Shown one piece after another: positions 14,946-24,200 of a stretch of 38,182 nt of DNA. How positions within the stretch are numbered: the stretch's first letter is position 1; each line of letters starts with the position of its first letter. Origin of the DNA: JANLSE01 sp038214135 (GTDB lineage: Bacteria; Chloroflexota; Chloroflexia; Chloroflexales; Roseiflexaceae); assembly GCA_038214135.1 (NCBI GenBank), contig JBBQSD010000053.1, positions 1 through 38,182 on the forward strand, read 5' to 3'. The position numbers and the translations under genes were made by a program. The notes beneath the pieces were generated by a model. The model saw only the letters and a program-made list of their open reading frames with translations, was not told the DNA's origin and made no database searches.

Positions 14946-15953
14946 ATGTCATTTATCTGGCCAACCTTGCTGATCTTGCTCATCGCAATACCACTGGGCA
15001 TCGTCCTGTACATCCGGCTCATGCAGCGGCGGCGGCGAATCGTGGCCAACTTCGGCAGCCTTGGCTTTGTTCAGGCAGCGGCAGGGCAGATGCTTGGGCT
15101 GCGCCGCCATATTCCACCGCTGCTGTTCCTGATCGGCATCACCATCCTGCTGATCGCACTCGCACGGCCAGAAACCGTCGTCAGTTTGCCACGGCAAGAG
15201 GGCACCATCCTACTGACTTTCGATGTCTCTGGGAGTATGGCAGCCGAAGATGTCCCGCCATCACGGCTGGAAGCAGCAAAAGCCGCCGCACGCGATTTCA
15301 TCGAGCGCCAGCCGCGCAACATCCAGATTGGGGTGGTCGCATTCAGCGATAGTGGCTTTGCCGTGCAAGCACCAACCAACGACAAAGATGCCATCCTGGC
15401 TGCGATCAACCGGCTTGCTCCACAGCGTGGCACATCGATCGGGCAAGCGGTACTGGCATCGCTCAAGGTGATCAGCGCAGACACAAGCCAAGTTCCACGG
15501 CTGTATAGTAATTTGACACCAACGCCACTGCCATCGCCAACGCCTGTACCGCAAGGGACATATACATCTTCTGTGATTGTGCTACTCAGTGATGGCGAAA
15601 ATAACGAGACCCCAGATCCACTCAGCGCGGCGCAGGCTGCCATCGAGCGTGGCGTACGCATCTATACCGTTGGTATTGGTAGCGCAGCAGGAACGAGCCT
15701 GCGCGTCAATGGGTTCACTGTGCATACACAACTCGATGAGGCAATGCTACAACAGATTGCAGAAACTACCTCGGGTGCCTATTACAGCCCAACCAACCAG
15801 CAGAATCTGCATACAATCTATGATGATATGAACGCGCAGTTGGTTGTCAAACCCGAAAAGATGGAAGTCACCGCCCTGTTCGCAGGAGCTGGTGTGCTAA
15901 TCTTACTCATTGGCGGTATCTGTTCGCTACTATGGTTCAGTCGCTTGCCCTAA
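14946..15953 (+). CDS. VWA-domain membrane protein 1 (BatA-like)
   Basis: A 335-residue protein. Two N-terminal membrane segments (about 5-24 and 56-73) with a basic loop between them are followed by a VWA domain. Its metal-ion-dependent adhesion site DVSGSM (D93, S95, S97) is intact, and a third membrane helix closes the protein (FAGAGVLILLIGGICSLLWF). The layout equals BatA/BatB proteins. A Pro/Thr-rich loop (PTPLPSPTPVP) interrupts the domain. It begins 6 bases after the DUF58 gene. Confidence 0.9.
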   Translation: MSFIWPTLLILLIAIPLGIVLYIRLMQRRRRIVANFGSLGFVQAAAGQMLGLRRHIPPLLFLIGITILLIALARPETVVSLPRQEGTILLTFDVSGSMAAEDVPPSRLEAAKAAARDFIERQPRNIQIGVVAFSDSGFAVQAPTNDKDAILAAINRLAPQRGTSIGQAVLASLKVISADTSQVPRLYSNLTPTPLPSPTPVPQGTYTSSVIVLLSDGENNETPDPLSAAQAAIERGVRIYTVGIGSAAGTSLRVNGFTVHTQLDEAMLQQIAETTSGAYYSPTNQQNLHTIYDDMNAQLVVKPEKMEVTALFAGAGVLILLIGGICSLLWFSRLP

Positions 15954-15986
15954 TCACAAGGCAGGGGCGATCATCGGAGGTCGTCA

Positions 15987-17030
15987 ATGGATCTACTCTG
16001 GCCAGGGTTTCTCGGGTTGTTGGTTCTCGTGCCGCTGATTATCGCGGCCTATGTTTGGATGCTGCGCCGCCGCCGCCGATTCACGGTGCGCTATTCCAGC
16101 CTAAGTTTAGTGCGCGCAGCACTACCACGCTACTCACGATTACGGCGTCATCTGCCGTTTGCGCTGTTTCTACTGGCGCTGACAAGCCTGATGTTGGCGC
16201 TTACCCGCCCAATCGCAATTGTCAGTGTCCCTGCTAATCAGACGACAATCATATTGAGTATGGATGTCTCACGCAGTATGCGAGCTGCCGATATTCCGCC
16301 AAGCCGCCTTGAAGCAGCCAAGGCTGCGGCACAATCATTCATTCAGAACCAGAAGGCCAACACGCAGATCGGCATCGTTGCATTTGCTGGTTTCTCCGAA
16401 ATGGTTCAGCCGCCAACAAGCGATCAGGAAGCATTACTCACGGCAATCGAAAGCCTTACAACAGGCCGTGGCACAGCAATCGGCAGCGGTATCCTCAAAT
16501 CGCTGGATGTTATCGCGGAGATCGACCCAAATGTTGCGCCAAGTACAAGTAATTCATCAACAGGGCCAGAAATCATACCAGTACCACAAGGTGCCTATGT
16601 ACCAGATATTATCGTTGTGTTGACCGATGGCGTGAGTACAACAGGCCCTGAGCCACTGGATGCAGCACAACAGGCCGTTGATCGTGGCGTGCGCGTGTAT
16701 ACCATTGGGTTTGGCACCGAAAGTGGAGCTGGTGGTATTGATCCAGGCCAACAATTTGGTGGGGGCGGTGGTGGGTTTGGCGGCGGCGGGTTTGGCGGGT
16801 TTCGCAGGGGCATCGATGAGGAGACACTCAAACAGATTGCTGCTATGACGGGTGGGGAGTATTATTCAGCCGAAAGTGCCAATGAATTGCAGACGGTGCT
16901 TGAGAATTTGCCAACCTATCTGATCACCAAGCACGAAATCCAGGAACTAACCGTTGCATTAACGGCCCTTGGTGCGCTCCTGGCAATCCTGGCGATTGTG
17001 CTATCGCTGCTCTGGCATCCACTTCCGTAA
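15987..17030 (+). CDS. VWA-domain membrane protein 2 (BatA/B-like)
   Basis: A 347-residue paralogue of the preceding protein with the same layout: membrane helices at about 5-25 and 55-73, MIDAS DVSRSM (D93, S95, S97), and a C-terminal helix (ALTALGALLAILAIVLSLLW). Residue numbers of the MIDAS are identical in both, which points to an old tandem duplication. A Gly/Phe-rich insert (FGGGGGGFGGGGFGGFRRG, about residues 256-274) lies before the last VWA helices. Ribosome site GGAGG. It is the last gene of the operon. Confidence 0.9.
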   Translation: MDLLWPGFLGLLVLVPLIIAAYVWMLRRRRRFTVRYSSLSLVRAALPRYSRLRRHLPFALFLLALTSLMLALTRPIAIVSVPANQTTIILSMDVSRSMRAADIPPSRLEAAKAAAQSFIQNQKANTQIGIVAFAGFSEMVQPPTSDQEALLTAIESLTTGRGTAIGSGILKSLDVIAEIDPNVAPSTSNSSTGPEIIPVPQGAYVPDIIVVLTDGVSTTGPEPLDAAQQAVDRGVRVYTIGFGTESGAGGIDPGQQFGGGGGGFGGGGFGGFRRGIDEETLKQIAAMTGGEYYSAESANELQTVLENLPTYLITKHEIQELTVALTALGALLAILAIVLSLLWHPLP

Positions 17031-17041
17031 TACCAACATAG

Positions 17042-17068
17042 GTAGAGACGCTCCGTTGGAGCGTCTAC
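17042..17068. repeat. GTAGAGACGC palindromic repeat
   Basis: GTAGAGACGCTCC-GTT-GGAGCGTCTAC, a hairpin with a two-base bulge. It relates to the repeat at 6895. It sits between the convergent VWA and CbiX-like genes and probably serves as a bidirectional stop. Confidence 0.65.
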
Positions 17069-17077
17069 AGCTTCGCG

Positions 17078-17986
17078 TTATACAGCCACACAGCGCTTCC
17101 TCACATCAGCGCTAACCACCTCATTGACTCGGTCGGCAATGGCTCTCAGTAAGCGGCGATCATAATTCAGATGCTCAGTCAATAAGAGCTTGATATCAGG
17201 ATGGCGATCTGCCGCATCTGCGATTTGTTGGGTCAACTGCTCGGTATCCTCAGCCGTGAGTTGCAGCATATATGGCACAATCACAAGATAATGCAGGCCA
17301 CGGGCAGCAAGCTGATCAATGGCTGTGGCAACATCCGGCTGATTATGATGCGTAAAGCCGAGCCCAACAACAGTATACTGGCTATGCATGCGTGTACACT
17401 CTGCTGCTGCAATCATTGGCCAATCCCATACTGGTTTTAGGCTTCCATGAGCAACAAGCAACAGTCCAGTCGGATGATTCTGAAAGAGCGGCTGCCATTG
17501 ATCCGCAATAAGTTCAGGCCCCTGCCCATCCGTTCGTAGCGCGTAAAGCGCCGCAGGCGGGCGACGTATATTATGTTCATACGCACTCATCAATGGTAAA
17601 CCATCCATGCCATGCGCCGCTGCATAATCTGCCTCCATGGCCCGCTGAAGTGCAATCTGTGCAAGCGCTGGATGATCACCAAGTGGGCGAGCAAGACGCA
17701 ATGAAATGTTTGGGTGCGCTTCGCAGGCAGCAAGCAACAACCGCCGGAGATCGCGCCGAATGGGCACATCCTCAACCAGTGCATAGGGCTGCACAATCAC
17801 ATCCGTTGCACCATCGGCAATGCAGCTCTCTAGGGCCTCACGAAAGGTTGGGCGACACCCATCAATAAACCCGGCTGCTGCAATTGGCGCAATGCCGGCT
17901 GCGCTAATCCGCGATGCAATCCGAATCATAGCAGTACCAATCCCTGGGAGCACGCTTCCATAGCCGATCAATAGTACTGCTCGCAC
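17078..17986 (-). CDS. CbiX-like tandem-domain protein (sirohydrochlorin chelatase family)
   Basis: A 302-residue protein of two CbiX-type (class II chelatase) halves. The second half has the expected first-strand motif LLLVAHGS with H180. The first half reads LLIGYGS, with Tyr at residue 9 where the metal-binding His is usual. The second metal His that should follow the VxPxFL strand is absent in both halves (VQPYALVEDV; VIVPYMLQLTAEDTEQ). Family members insert cobalt, nickel or iron into sirohydrochlorin. With at most one of the usual histidines kept, activity is doubtful. No cobalamin or siroheme gene is near. ATG 17986 lies about 43 bases from a palindrome that may be an operator. Confidence 0.8.
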   Translation of the reverse strand: MRAVLLIGYGSVLPGIGTAMIRIASRISAAGIAPIAAAGFIDGCRPTFREALESCIADGATDVIVQPYALVEDVPIRRDLRRLLLAACEAHPNISLRLARPLGDHPALAQIALQRAMEADYAAAHGMDGLPLMSAYEHNIRRPPAALYALRTDGQGPELIADQWQPLFQNHPTGLLLVAHGSLKPVWDWPMIAAAECTRMHSQYTVVGLGFTHHNQPDVATAIDQLAARGLHYLVIVPYMLQLTAEDTEQLTQQIADAADRHPDIKLLLTEHLNYDRRLLRAIADRVNEVVSADVRKRCVAV

Positions 17987-18028
17987 AATCTGCCTCTCAA
18001 TCGATGTATTTCAATATAGTATTGTAGC

Positions 18029-18050
18029 ATTGCAAAAATAGTTTTGCAAT
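18029..18050. promoter_or_regulatory. Perfect palindrome upstream of the CbiX-like gene
   Basis: ATTGCAAAA-N4-TTTTGCAAT is a perfect 9-bp inverted repeat 43-64 bases upstream of the CbiX-like start, with AT-rich sequence (CAATATAGTATTG) between it and the gene. Position and symmetry suit a repressor operator over the promoter. The regulator is not known. Confidence 0.42.
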
Positions 18051-18065
18051 ACCTGGGCAAGCGAG

Positions 18066-18094
18066 CTTTCAGCTCTCAGCCTTCAGCTTTCAGG
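18066..18094. repeat. Degenerate TCAGCNT heptad repeat
   Basis: Four imperfect tandem units of the type CTTTCAG, CTCTCAG, CCTTCAG, CTTTCAG. The same unit recurs at 30953-30987. Short tandem heptads of this kind are dispersed in the window. Confidence 0.65.
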
Positions 18095-18200
18095 AGGCCA
18101 TCCATACTCACTACCATAGAGCCAAGAATGGTGCTTGCTGATGCACTCGCACATAACGGTAGAAGTCCACCAATGGTTCGTCATATTGATCCCAATCTTT

Positions 18201-18250
18201 GGAATGCGGCAGCCATGCTGCCACGCGCGCAAGCGCGGCTTGCGCACTCC
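18201..18250. repeat. Composite double-hairpin repeat
   Basis: Two perfect hairpins stand side by side: GGCAGC-CAT-GCTGCC (18208-18222) and GCGCAAGC-GCG-GCTTGCGC (18227-18245). They are flanked by GGAATGC and GCACTCC, which pair with one mismatch. The opening GGAATGCGGC recurs at 1453. It lies downstream of the DUF2357 gene and looks like a REP/MITE-type element. Confidence 0.6.
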
Positions 18251-18280
18251 ATATCATCAACCTTTTGCACGTTGCTATAG

Positions 18281-19897
18281 CTATTCTGACTCCTGACTCC
18301 TGACTTCTGACTCCTGCTCTATGCCCACCATCCAATGAGTAATCACATCAGCAAGTGAACTGGAGGCACCTGGCATCAACGGTATGGCACCGACACGGCT
18401 TGGGTACTGTTCCATGTGAGCTTCAGCGGGATACAACAGAAACGCAGCATCAACACATGGCTGGCCAAGCTGGCCAATCGACCCCTTGTATGCATATGCT
18501 TCGGCCAAAGCATCCAGAGGCACATGGTGTCCATCGGCATCCAGACGATACTTTGCATCAAAGATCAACAGGCGCAGTGCATTATCGGGGCCATGCGCTT
18601 CGAGCACAAGATCCGGCACACGTGTATGGCGGTCGAGCGATCCCAATTGTGCCCTGGAACCATTATGCAATCGACGATAGCGCGGCTGGTAGCGCAGCAC
18701 TATTGTCCATGGATCACGCTGGATGCGTAACAAATCGCCCGGTTCGATGTGTACAACCGGTTCGCCATCAACGCCATCACCAATCAACTCCTGATGATCA
18801 ATCACCCACCCGGAGGCGCATGTGAGCACAAGCGCCACCTGTAGCGCACACCATAGTTCATACAGGCGTGGCAATTCGGCAATCGGAATCTGGAACAATG
18901 GCGCATCTGGTGCCAGTAGCGGTTCACGGCGCAGTGTCATCCAGGTTCGATAGACTTCACGATAGGCAGCATCGCGCTGCAACACTGGTGTCGGGCCGCG
19001 AAACGCATCGAGTTCGCCAACATCACGCAAGAATGCTAACGAACGCACCTCACGCAACTGCACAGCCGCAGCCCCACATCCTGCAATGATTCGCTGCATC
19101 TCGGCTGCTCGACGATTCGTGCCAGATCGCTCGGCTTCCTCTTTCGCCGCGCTTTCGATGCGCTGCACACGGCGCAATAACAGATCAATCGTTCGCTTCA
19201 ACAAGCGATGCTCATAGGTATCCATATTCGGGCGGCTGCGGCGCTGTGTACTATGGGTTGGCAACACTCCACCACCAGGACGAATTGCCTCCTGAAGCTG
19301 GGGCGCAAATGCTGGCGGCACCTGTTCAAAGCTCAATGGTGGCGCTGATGCATCCAAGGTGCGCGCCTGACCAAAGGGAATTTCTTCCGATTCGGCCCGC
19401 AGATGATCACGCGGACGAGCCGCAATCTGCTGAACGGCACGAATGAACAGATCGAGGCGTTGTTCAAACAGTGTGTAATAGGCAAGCAAGATGCCACGCG
19501 GTTCACCCAATTGTGATGATTGCGGCAAATAGGGAGTAGCAGAAGCATCCTCGAATGCGCCGCCAAGCATTAAGGCCAGATCACGAGCAGCCAGACGCAG
19601 ATCATGAAGCAGAACTTCATAGCGCTCACGGTCGAGCATGCGTGGAAGCACCCGCACTATCAGCGCCTGCTCGTCCTCACCAACATGCAATGTAATCAGG
19701 TGTACACCAGATGCAGCACCCGGATTCCAACGCCACCGCCAGGTTGGATCACCAGGGTGCAGGAACGGTTCAAGCAGCAAACCATCGATCAGCAGCCTGA
19801 GCCACACCCCAGGCTGCTCCTGGTGGGTTAATTCAACCATCTGCTGTTCTTCGAGATCCGCGAGTGTATGAACACTATCAAGCGCAACCACGAGCAT
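18281..19897 (-). CDS. DUF2357 protein with PD-(D/E)XK nuclease-like domain (orphan)
   Basis: A 538-residue protein of the DUF2357/DUF524 family, which is related to the McrC-type nuclease partners of McrB GTPases. Its C-terminal part has a PD-(D/E)XK arrangement: D429 in RVPDLVLE, then D447 and K449 in LLIFDAKYR. The middle part is helical and rich in Arg (YEHRLLKRTIDLLLRRVQR). No McrB-type AAA/GTPase gene is adjacent, so it is an orphan. The last residues (ESEVRSQESE) are translated from a heptad repeat at 18284-18318, so the C-terminus has been lengthened by a repeat. ATG 19897 is preceded by AGGA that belongs to the end of MITE-like copy 2. Confidence 0.78.
   Translation of the reverse strand: MLVVALDSVHTLADLEEQQMVELTHQEQPGVWLRLLIDGLLLEPFLHPGDPTWRWRWNPGAASGVHLITLHVGEDEQALIVRVLPRMLDRERYEVLLHDLRLAARDLALMLGGAFEDASATPYLPQSSQLGEPRGILLAYYTLFEQRLDLFIRAVQQIAARPRDHLRAESEEIPFGQARTLDASAPPLSFEQVPPAFAPQLQEAIRPGGGVLPTHSTQRRSRPNMDTYEHRLLKRTIDLLLRRVQRIESAAKEEAERSGTNRRAAEMQRIIAGCGAAAVQLREVRSLAFLRDVGELDAFRGPTPVLQRDAAYREVYRTWMTLRREPLLAPDAPLFQIPIAELPRLYELWCALQVALVLTCASGWVIDHQELIGDGVDGEPVVHIEPGDLLRIQRDPWTIVLRYQPRYRRLHNGSRAQLGSLDRHTRVPDLVLEAHGPDNALRLLIFDAKYRLDADGHHVPLDALAEAYAYKGSIGQLGQPCVDAAFLLYPAEAHMEQYPSRVGAIPLMPGASSSLADVITHWMVGIEQESEVRSQESE
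18284..18318. repeat. TGACTCC heptad repeat inside the DUF2357 3' end
   Basis: Four to five tandem units close to TGACTCC (TTCTGACTCC, TGACTCC, TGACTTC, TGACTCC). They form the last codons of the DUF2357 gene. The same unit is at 29594-29615 between the kinase and SDR genes. Confidence 0.7.
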
Positions 19898-19907
19898 AGA
19901 GCAATCC

Positions 19908-20003
19908 TATCGCGGTTATAAAATCAGGTGCAACTAGTCAAGGGTTTACGCTACCCCGATGCGCTGAGGATCGCACGGTTTATGGCTCACATAGGATTGT
20001 TAG
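19908..20003. mobile_element. MITE-like element, copy 2
   Basis: About 96 bases bounded by AGCAATCCTAT (19910-19920) and ATAGGATTGTT (19991-20001), the same ends as the element at 4542-4644. Interior sequences differ more, though both carry AAGGGTTT. It fills the gap between the DUF2357 and amidase genes and covers the leader of the DUF2357 gene. Confidence 0.55.
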
Positions 20004-20010
20004 AGCGAGG

Positions 20011-21078
20011 TCAAGAGCCATCGGTTGCTGGTGGTGGCGTTGGTGGCGCTTCGTTTGTAGCAAGCACAGCATCCATACGAACCCATCCCACAACACGCCA
20101 CTCGCCACGAACAACAACCTCTAACCAACCATTCTTCTCCTGAAATGGCATCAGGCGCTGATCCAGATTGGCGCGCAGCAGAATCCGCGCATCATCACGG
20201 GGAGCAGATCGAATGGGCACATTATTTGTTGCGATCCGATACATTGGGAAATCCGGTGGTAATAATGCGGCACCATCATTCGGATCGCGGGTGTTTAGGT
20301 AGTCCATAATGCCATTGGTAATGCCAGCAGCAACTGTATCTGCGCGGCCATACATAAATGCTCGGTCGGCAGCATTGGTCAAATACCCCATCTCCAGGAT
20401 CACGGCTGGTGTGGTTCGTGCAACGGCGTGGGTATGGCGGCGAAAGCTGAAGGCATAATAGCCACGCATATTGAATGTAATCGCATCACTCAACGGCAGG
20501 CCGGTTGCATTGCCATAGGCTTGTTCGATTGCATCAGATAACTGTTGGGCCGCTCGTGATGTGCGCCATGGCGTAGCGACTTTGTAGCCACGCGCCCCAC
20601 GGCTCGTCGAACCATCGGCATGCAGGGCCACAAATGCATCAGCATCATAGTTTGGTGGAACCGTGGCAGGCAGCACATCCACCACAATCCCGCGTTGGGT
20701 CAACAGCTTTTCGACCCGCTTTGCAATCAGGAGGTTCAGATCGACTTCGGCATAGCCATCGGAGTGCCCACCTGTCGATGTACGCAAGCGAGCCAGTTCA
20801 TCTGGCAGTTCATCTGAATTCCAATGACCAACCTGAATGGCAACCCGTGGAGCTACCCCAATCGGCCTCGGCGTCGGCGTTGGCAGCGGAATCGGAGATC
20901 GATATGGTTCCGCATTTGGCGTGAGTGTTGGGTTCTTTTGTGCTTGGCTGGCCGCTGGAATAGCAGCCAATGAATGTGCATCAACCGGAGTGCGAACACT
21001 TTCGCCAATTGCCAACAATAATGTGGCGATCAGCATACCAGATATTGCCGAAAATGCTCGTTGCACATTCCACCTCAT
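20011..21078 (-). CDS. Secreted N-acetylmuramoyl-L-alanine amidase (Amidase_3) with SH3-like end
   Basis: A 355-residue zinc amidase that cleaves the MurNAc-L-Ala bond of peptidoglycan. A signal peptide (RAFSAISGMLIATLLLAIGES) and a Pro/Thr linker (PIPLPTPTPRP) precede the Amidase_3 domain at about 78-270. Zinc and catalytic residues are H85 (IQVGHWN), E111 (AEVDLNLL), H153 (FVALHADG) and E229 (VILEMGYLTN). An SH3-like segment follows (about 285-340, NNVPIRSAPRDDARILL). ATG 21078 is the best start although its ribosome site is weak. It is downstream of the GH13 gene on the same strand, separated by two hairpins. Confidence 0.88.
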   Translation of the reverse strand: MRWNVQRAFSAISGMLIATLLLAIGESVRTPVDAHSLAAIPAASQAQKNPTLTPNAEPYRSPIPLPTPTPRPIGVAPRVAIQVGHWNSDELPDELARLRTSTGGHSDGYAEVDLNLLIAKRVEKLLTQRGIVVDVLPATVPPNYDADAFVALHADGSTSRGARGYKVATPWRTSRAAQQLSDAIEQAYGNATGLPLSDAITFNMRGYYAFSFRRHTHAVARTTPAVILEMGYLTNAADRAFMYGRADTVAAGITNGIMDYLNTRDPNDGAALLPPDFPMYRIATNNVPIRSAPRDDARILLRANLDQRLMPFQEKNGWLEVVVRGEWRVVGWVRMDAVLATNEAPPTPPPATDGS

Positions 21079-21132
21079 ATATCCATTGTGAGGTTTGCTA
21101 GTATAGCATGGCAACATTGGTGGAGGATGAGA

Positions 21133-21163
21133 AATAGCCGCATGGCTTCAGCCTGCGGCTATT
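21133..21163 (-). terminator. Hairpin downstream of the GH13 gene
   Basis: AATAGCCGCA (21133-21142) pairs with TGCGGCTATT (21154-21163), and the inner GGCT-TC-AGCC extends the stem around a single unpaired T. Read on the minus strand the stem is followed by TCTCATCC, so it could end the GH13 transcript. Confidence 0.5.
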
Positions 21164-21189
21164 GGATGGGTGATAGAATCAACCTTTTT

Positions 21190-21228
21190 AGCCGTATCAG
21201 CAGCGGCTTTGCCGCCGCTGATACGGCT
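21190..21228. repeat. Long inverted repeat directly after the GH13 stop
   Basis: Two 18-base arms, starting AGCCGTATCAGCAGCGGC and ending ATACGGCT, pair with one mismatch around TTT. It starts 6 bases after the GH13 stop codon. No T-tract follows on the minus strand, so with the hairpin at 21133 it may act as an RNA-stabilising 3' structure rather than a simple terminator. Confidence 0.6.
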
Positions 21229-21234
21229 CTCCAA

Positions 21235-24200
21235 CTAATTCACCGTGAAGGTGAATGTGTATGGCGTCCGAATGTTTACACCATCGTTCTGCTGTGTCAA
21301 CGAGACGATATGATCGACGGTGACGCTATAGCTGCCAGCCACGAGCGTCGCTGAGGGTGTGAACGTCAGCGATTTCGTCACGGCATTGTGGGTGACTATA
21401 CCGGCCACTGCTGTACCATTGCGGCTGACAGCAATAGCACCGCTGAAGTCTGTCGTATTTGCCGCTTCCGGCGTAACATCCCAGTTAAAAGTCACATTGA
21501 TCGCCGCCGGAGCCGTACCCACAGCGCCATTTGTTGGCGTTGTGCCTGAGACCAGCGGATCACGCCAGTTCTGCACGGCTCTGTGGTTTTCGTCGGCGTT
21601 TGTATCGCTTGTATCATCGAATAGTTGGGTCAGATCGGTTGGGCTATTCGGTTTGACAAGCGAATTCACGCGGTTTGTGAAGCCAGTGATCGAGCCCCAC
21701 TCCTCAACGAAATTATATGTGCCGCGCGTGTACTTGTAATTGATCTGTGTGCCATCCGGGATGCCAAGCGTAATCTCCCAGATACGCGAGCCAGGGGAGG
21801 TCTCGTGCATTGCTGTACTGGCATTACCACCACAATAGCCACACAGAGGATCGGGTGAAACAGCTTGCGATTGGCCAGTGATATAGATTGTGTCGCCTGG
21901 CGGCGTAAAGGCCGGAACCCTCACGCGGAAGGTGACAAGCACAATCTTTGCTCGAACGGTCTCGGAGACCTCATTCGATGCCGATGATGCATTCAGCGCT
22001 GTATCAAAGGCTTTGACGATGTAGTAGTAGGTTTTGCCCGCACTCACGCTTGTATCAACAAAACTGAGCGTCGTACCCGACACAATCGCAACCGGCGTTG
22101 CGCCCTCGCCACCAGCACTTGTGCCCCGATAGATGCGATACTCAGCGATACCATTCGCATCGATTGCAGCACTCCAGTTGATGGTCAGGCTACCAGCGCC
22201 ATAATCGATTGATGCAACCGGTGTACTTGGTGCAGTCGTGTCACTGCTGGCGTTCACTATGAGCACGCCAGGCATATCGGTGCCTGATTCGCCAGGATAG
22301 AAGCCATCCTGATCGCCATAGGCCCAACTGCGCCCGCCATCATCCGAGAAGCGTACCAGGTAATCATACGTTCCAATGGCTTCGGCACGCAGGCTACCCT
22401 GGTATTCATAGTTATTATCGCCAGTATGGCCAGCGTTATAGCTCATCGGCTTCCAGGTCGTCCAGGTTGCCGGGTTGCTGCCTGGTGCGCCATAGCCAAC
22501 CTGGGCCAGGACGCTGCTTGGGTCGCCACCGGCGTTGGTCAAGCCATCAATATAGGTCTGACCATAGACGGTGGTGTAGCTGGAGGTAATGGCCTGAGTT
22601 ATCGTCTTTGGATATTGCAACACGGCATAGCCAATTGGGAAGGCTGGTGTTGCGTTGGCCTCGTTCGAGCCCGCACCCTCATTGCCAAGCGCATCCACAC
22701 CCCGAACCGTATAATAGTAGGTCGTACCATTATTCACGCTGGTGTCGGTATAGCTCGAACCGTTGGCAGTGCCGATTTTCACATAGCCGCCAGCCTGCAA
22801 TGGGCTGCGATAGATGTTGTAGCCTGCCGAGCCATTGCTATTCCAGCTCAGATTCACGCTACTTGTGACACCATTCTGTGCCGATGCCGTCAGGCCAGTT
22901 GGTGCCGTCGGGCCGGTAATATCCTGCCGCGGAACCAGGATGAAGATCGCACCCTGCAACGTACCTAGCGTTATGCTAAAGCTCCCGTTGGTGGTTGTGA
23001 CAATCTTCCCACTCAGGGCATCAATCAGCGTCACACCATTCCGCAGGTAGGCAGCCGTTGGAATAGTGATCGTCTGCGATGAGTTCTCATTGCGATTGAT
23101 CACCATAATTGCCAGATTATCGCCCTGACGTAGCGCATAGGATACCGTCTTGTTGGTATCATCAGCCAATAGAAAGGTCATTTTGCCCTGGCGTAGCACT
23201 GGCGTCAGTTTGCGGATGAGTGCCAGCTTGCGATACCAGTTGAGCATCGTGTGATCGCCAAGTGCATCGAAGTACAATGGATCTCTGGTATTGATGTATC
23301 CACCGGCAGCATTGGTTCGCCATGGGAACGTCCGGCGATCATCTGGATCATCGGCACCAGTGACAGCAACCTCATCGCCATAGTAGATCGTCGGCGTGCC
23401 GGGAACCGTCATCTGTACCAATGCCGCAATCGACTGGCGAGCCTTGCCTTTGGCCACGTTTGCCGCATTGAATTCCTTCTGCTCACGATTCTCCTGGCCG
23501 GGTGTCAGGCTCCATAACAGGCGCTTGGTATCGTGGCTGTCGAGGATATTCTGGAAGGTATAGTAGGTTGCATCGGCATAATCCTCACGGATCGATTCCA
23601 GGCGCTTCTGGAATGTCGATGGTGGTAGATTCGGGTTGCCTTCCTCATCGAAGCCTTTATCATCGACTGCGCCAAGCAAACCTAATACTGCATTGCGGAA
23701 GCGATAGCCCATTGCTGTATCGGCCTGTTCGCCATGGGTCAGTGGCAGATTATCGTACCAGTGCCATGCCTCCGCGATCAGTGTTATATCAGGGTCGATC
23801 CCTTTGGTGATGGTTCGCAATTCCTGCCAGTATGATGTCGGGAACGAGCCGTCGGTCATCACATCGAAGCGCCAGCCAGCGGCGCCACGATTGAGCCAAT
23901 AGCCAGCAACACTGAACCGCGTATCCTTATAGAAATACTGAGCGACTGGTGCATATGGCTTGTTTGGATCGATCGGGTCGCGCTTGACGATCACTGGGAT
24001 TGAGTCAAAATTGGCCCAACCATCATAGGTTGCCGCATTCGCCCGATTCTGGCTATCGACACACGTTCCGGTTCCGGGAGTCACATCGCGGAACACAAAC
24101 CAGGAGCGATATGGCGATGCGGTGCTTTCACAGGCACCAATCGTCGCATAATGATGGTAGCGATCAAAGAATGGGCTATCCGATGAGAGGTGGTTGAACA

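Noticed and set aside
18066..18318. Tandem heptads as a CRISPR array
   Set aside because: Units are 7 bases without unique spacers, so they are simple tandem repeats.
22426..22968. Long plus-strand open frame opposite the GH13 gene
   Set aside because: It is a complement shadow of the well supported GH13 coding frame and has no recognisable domain or ribosome site.
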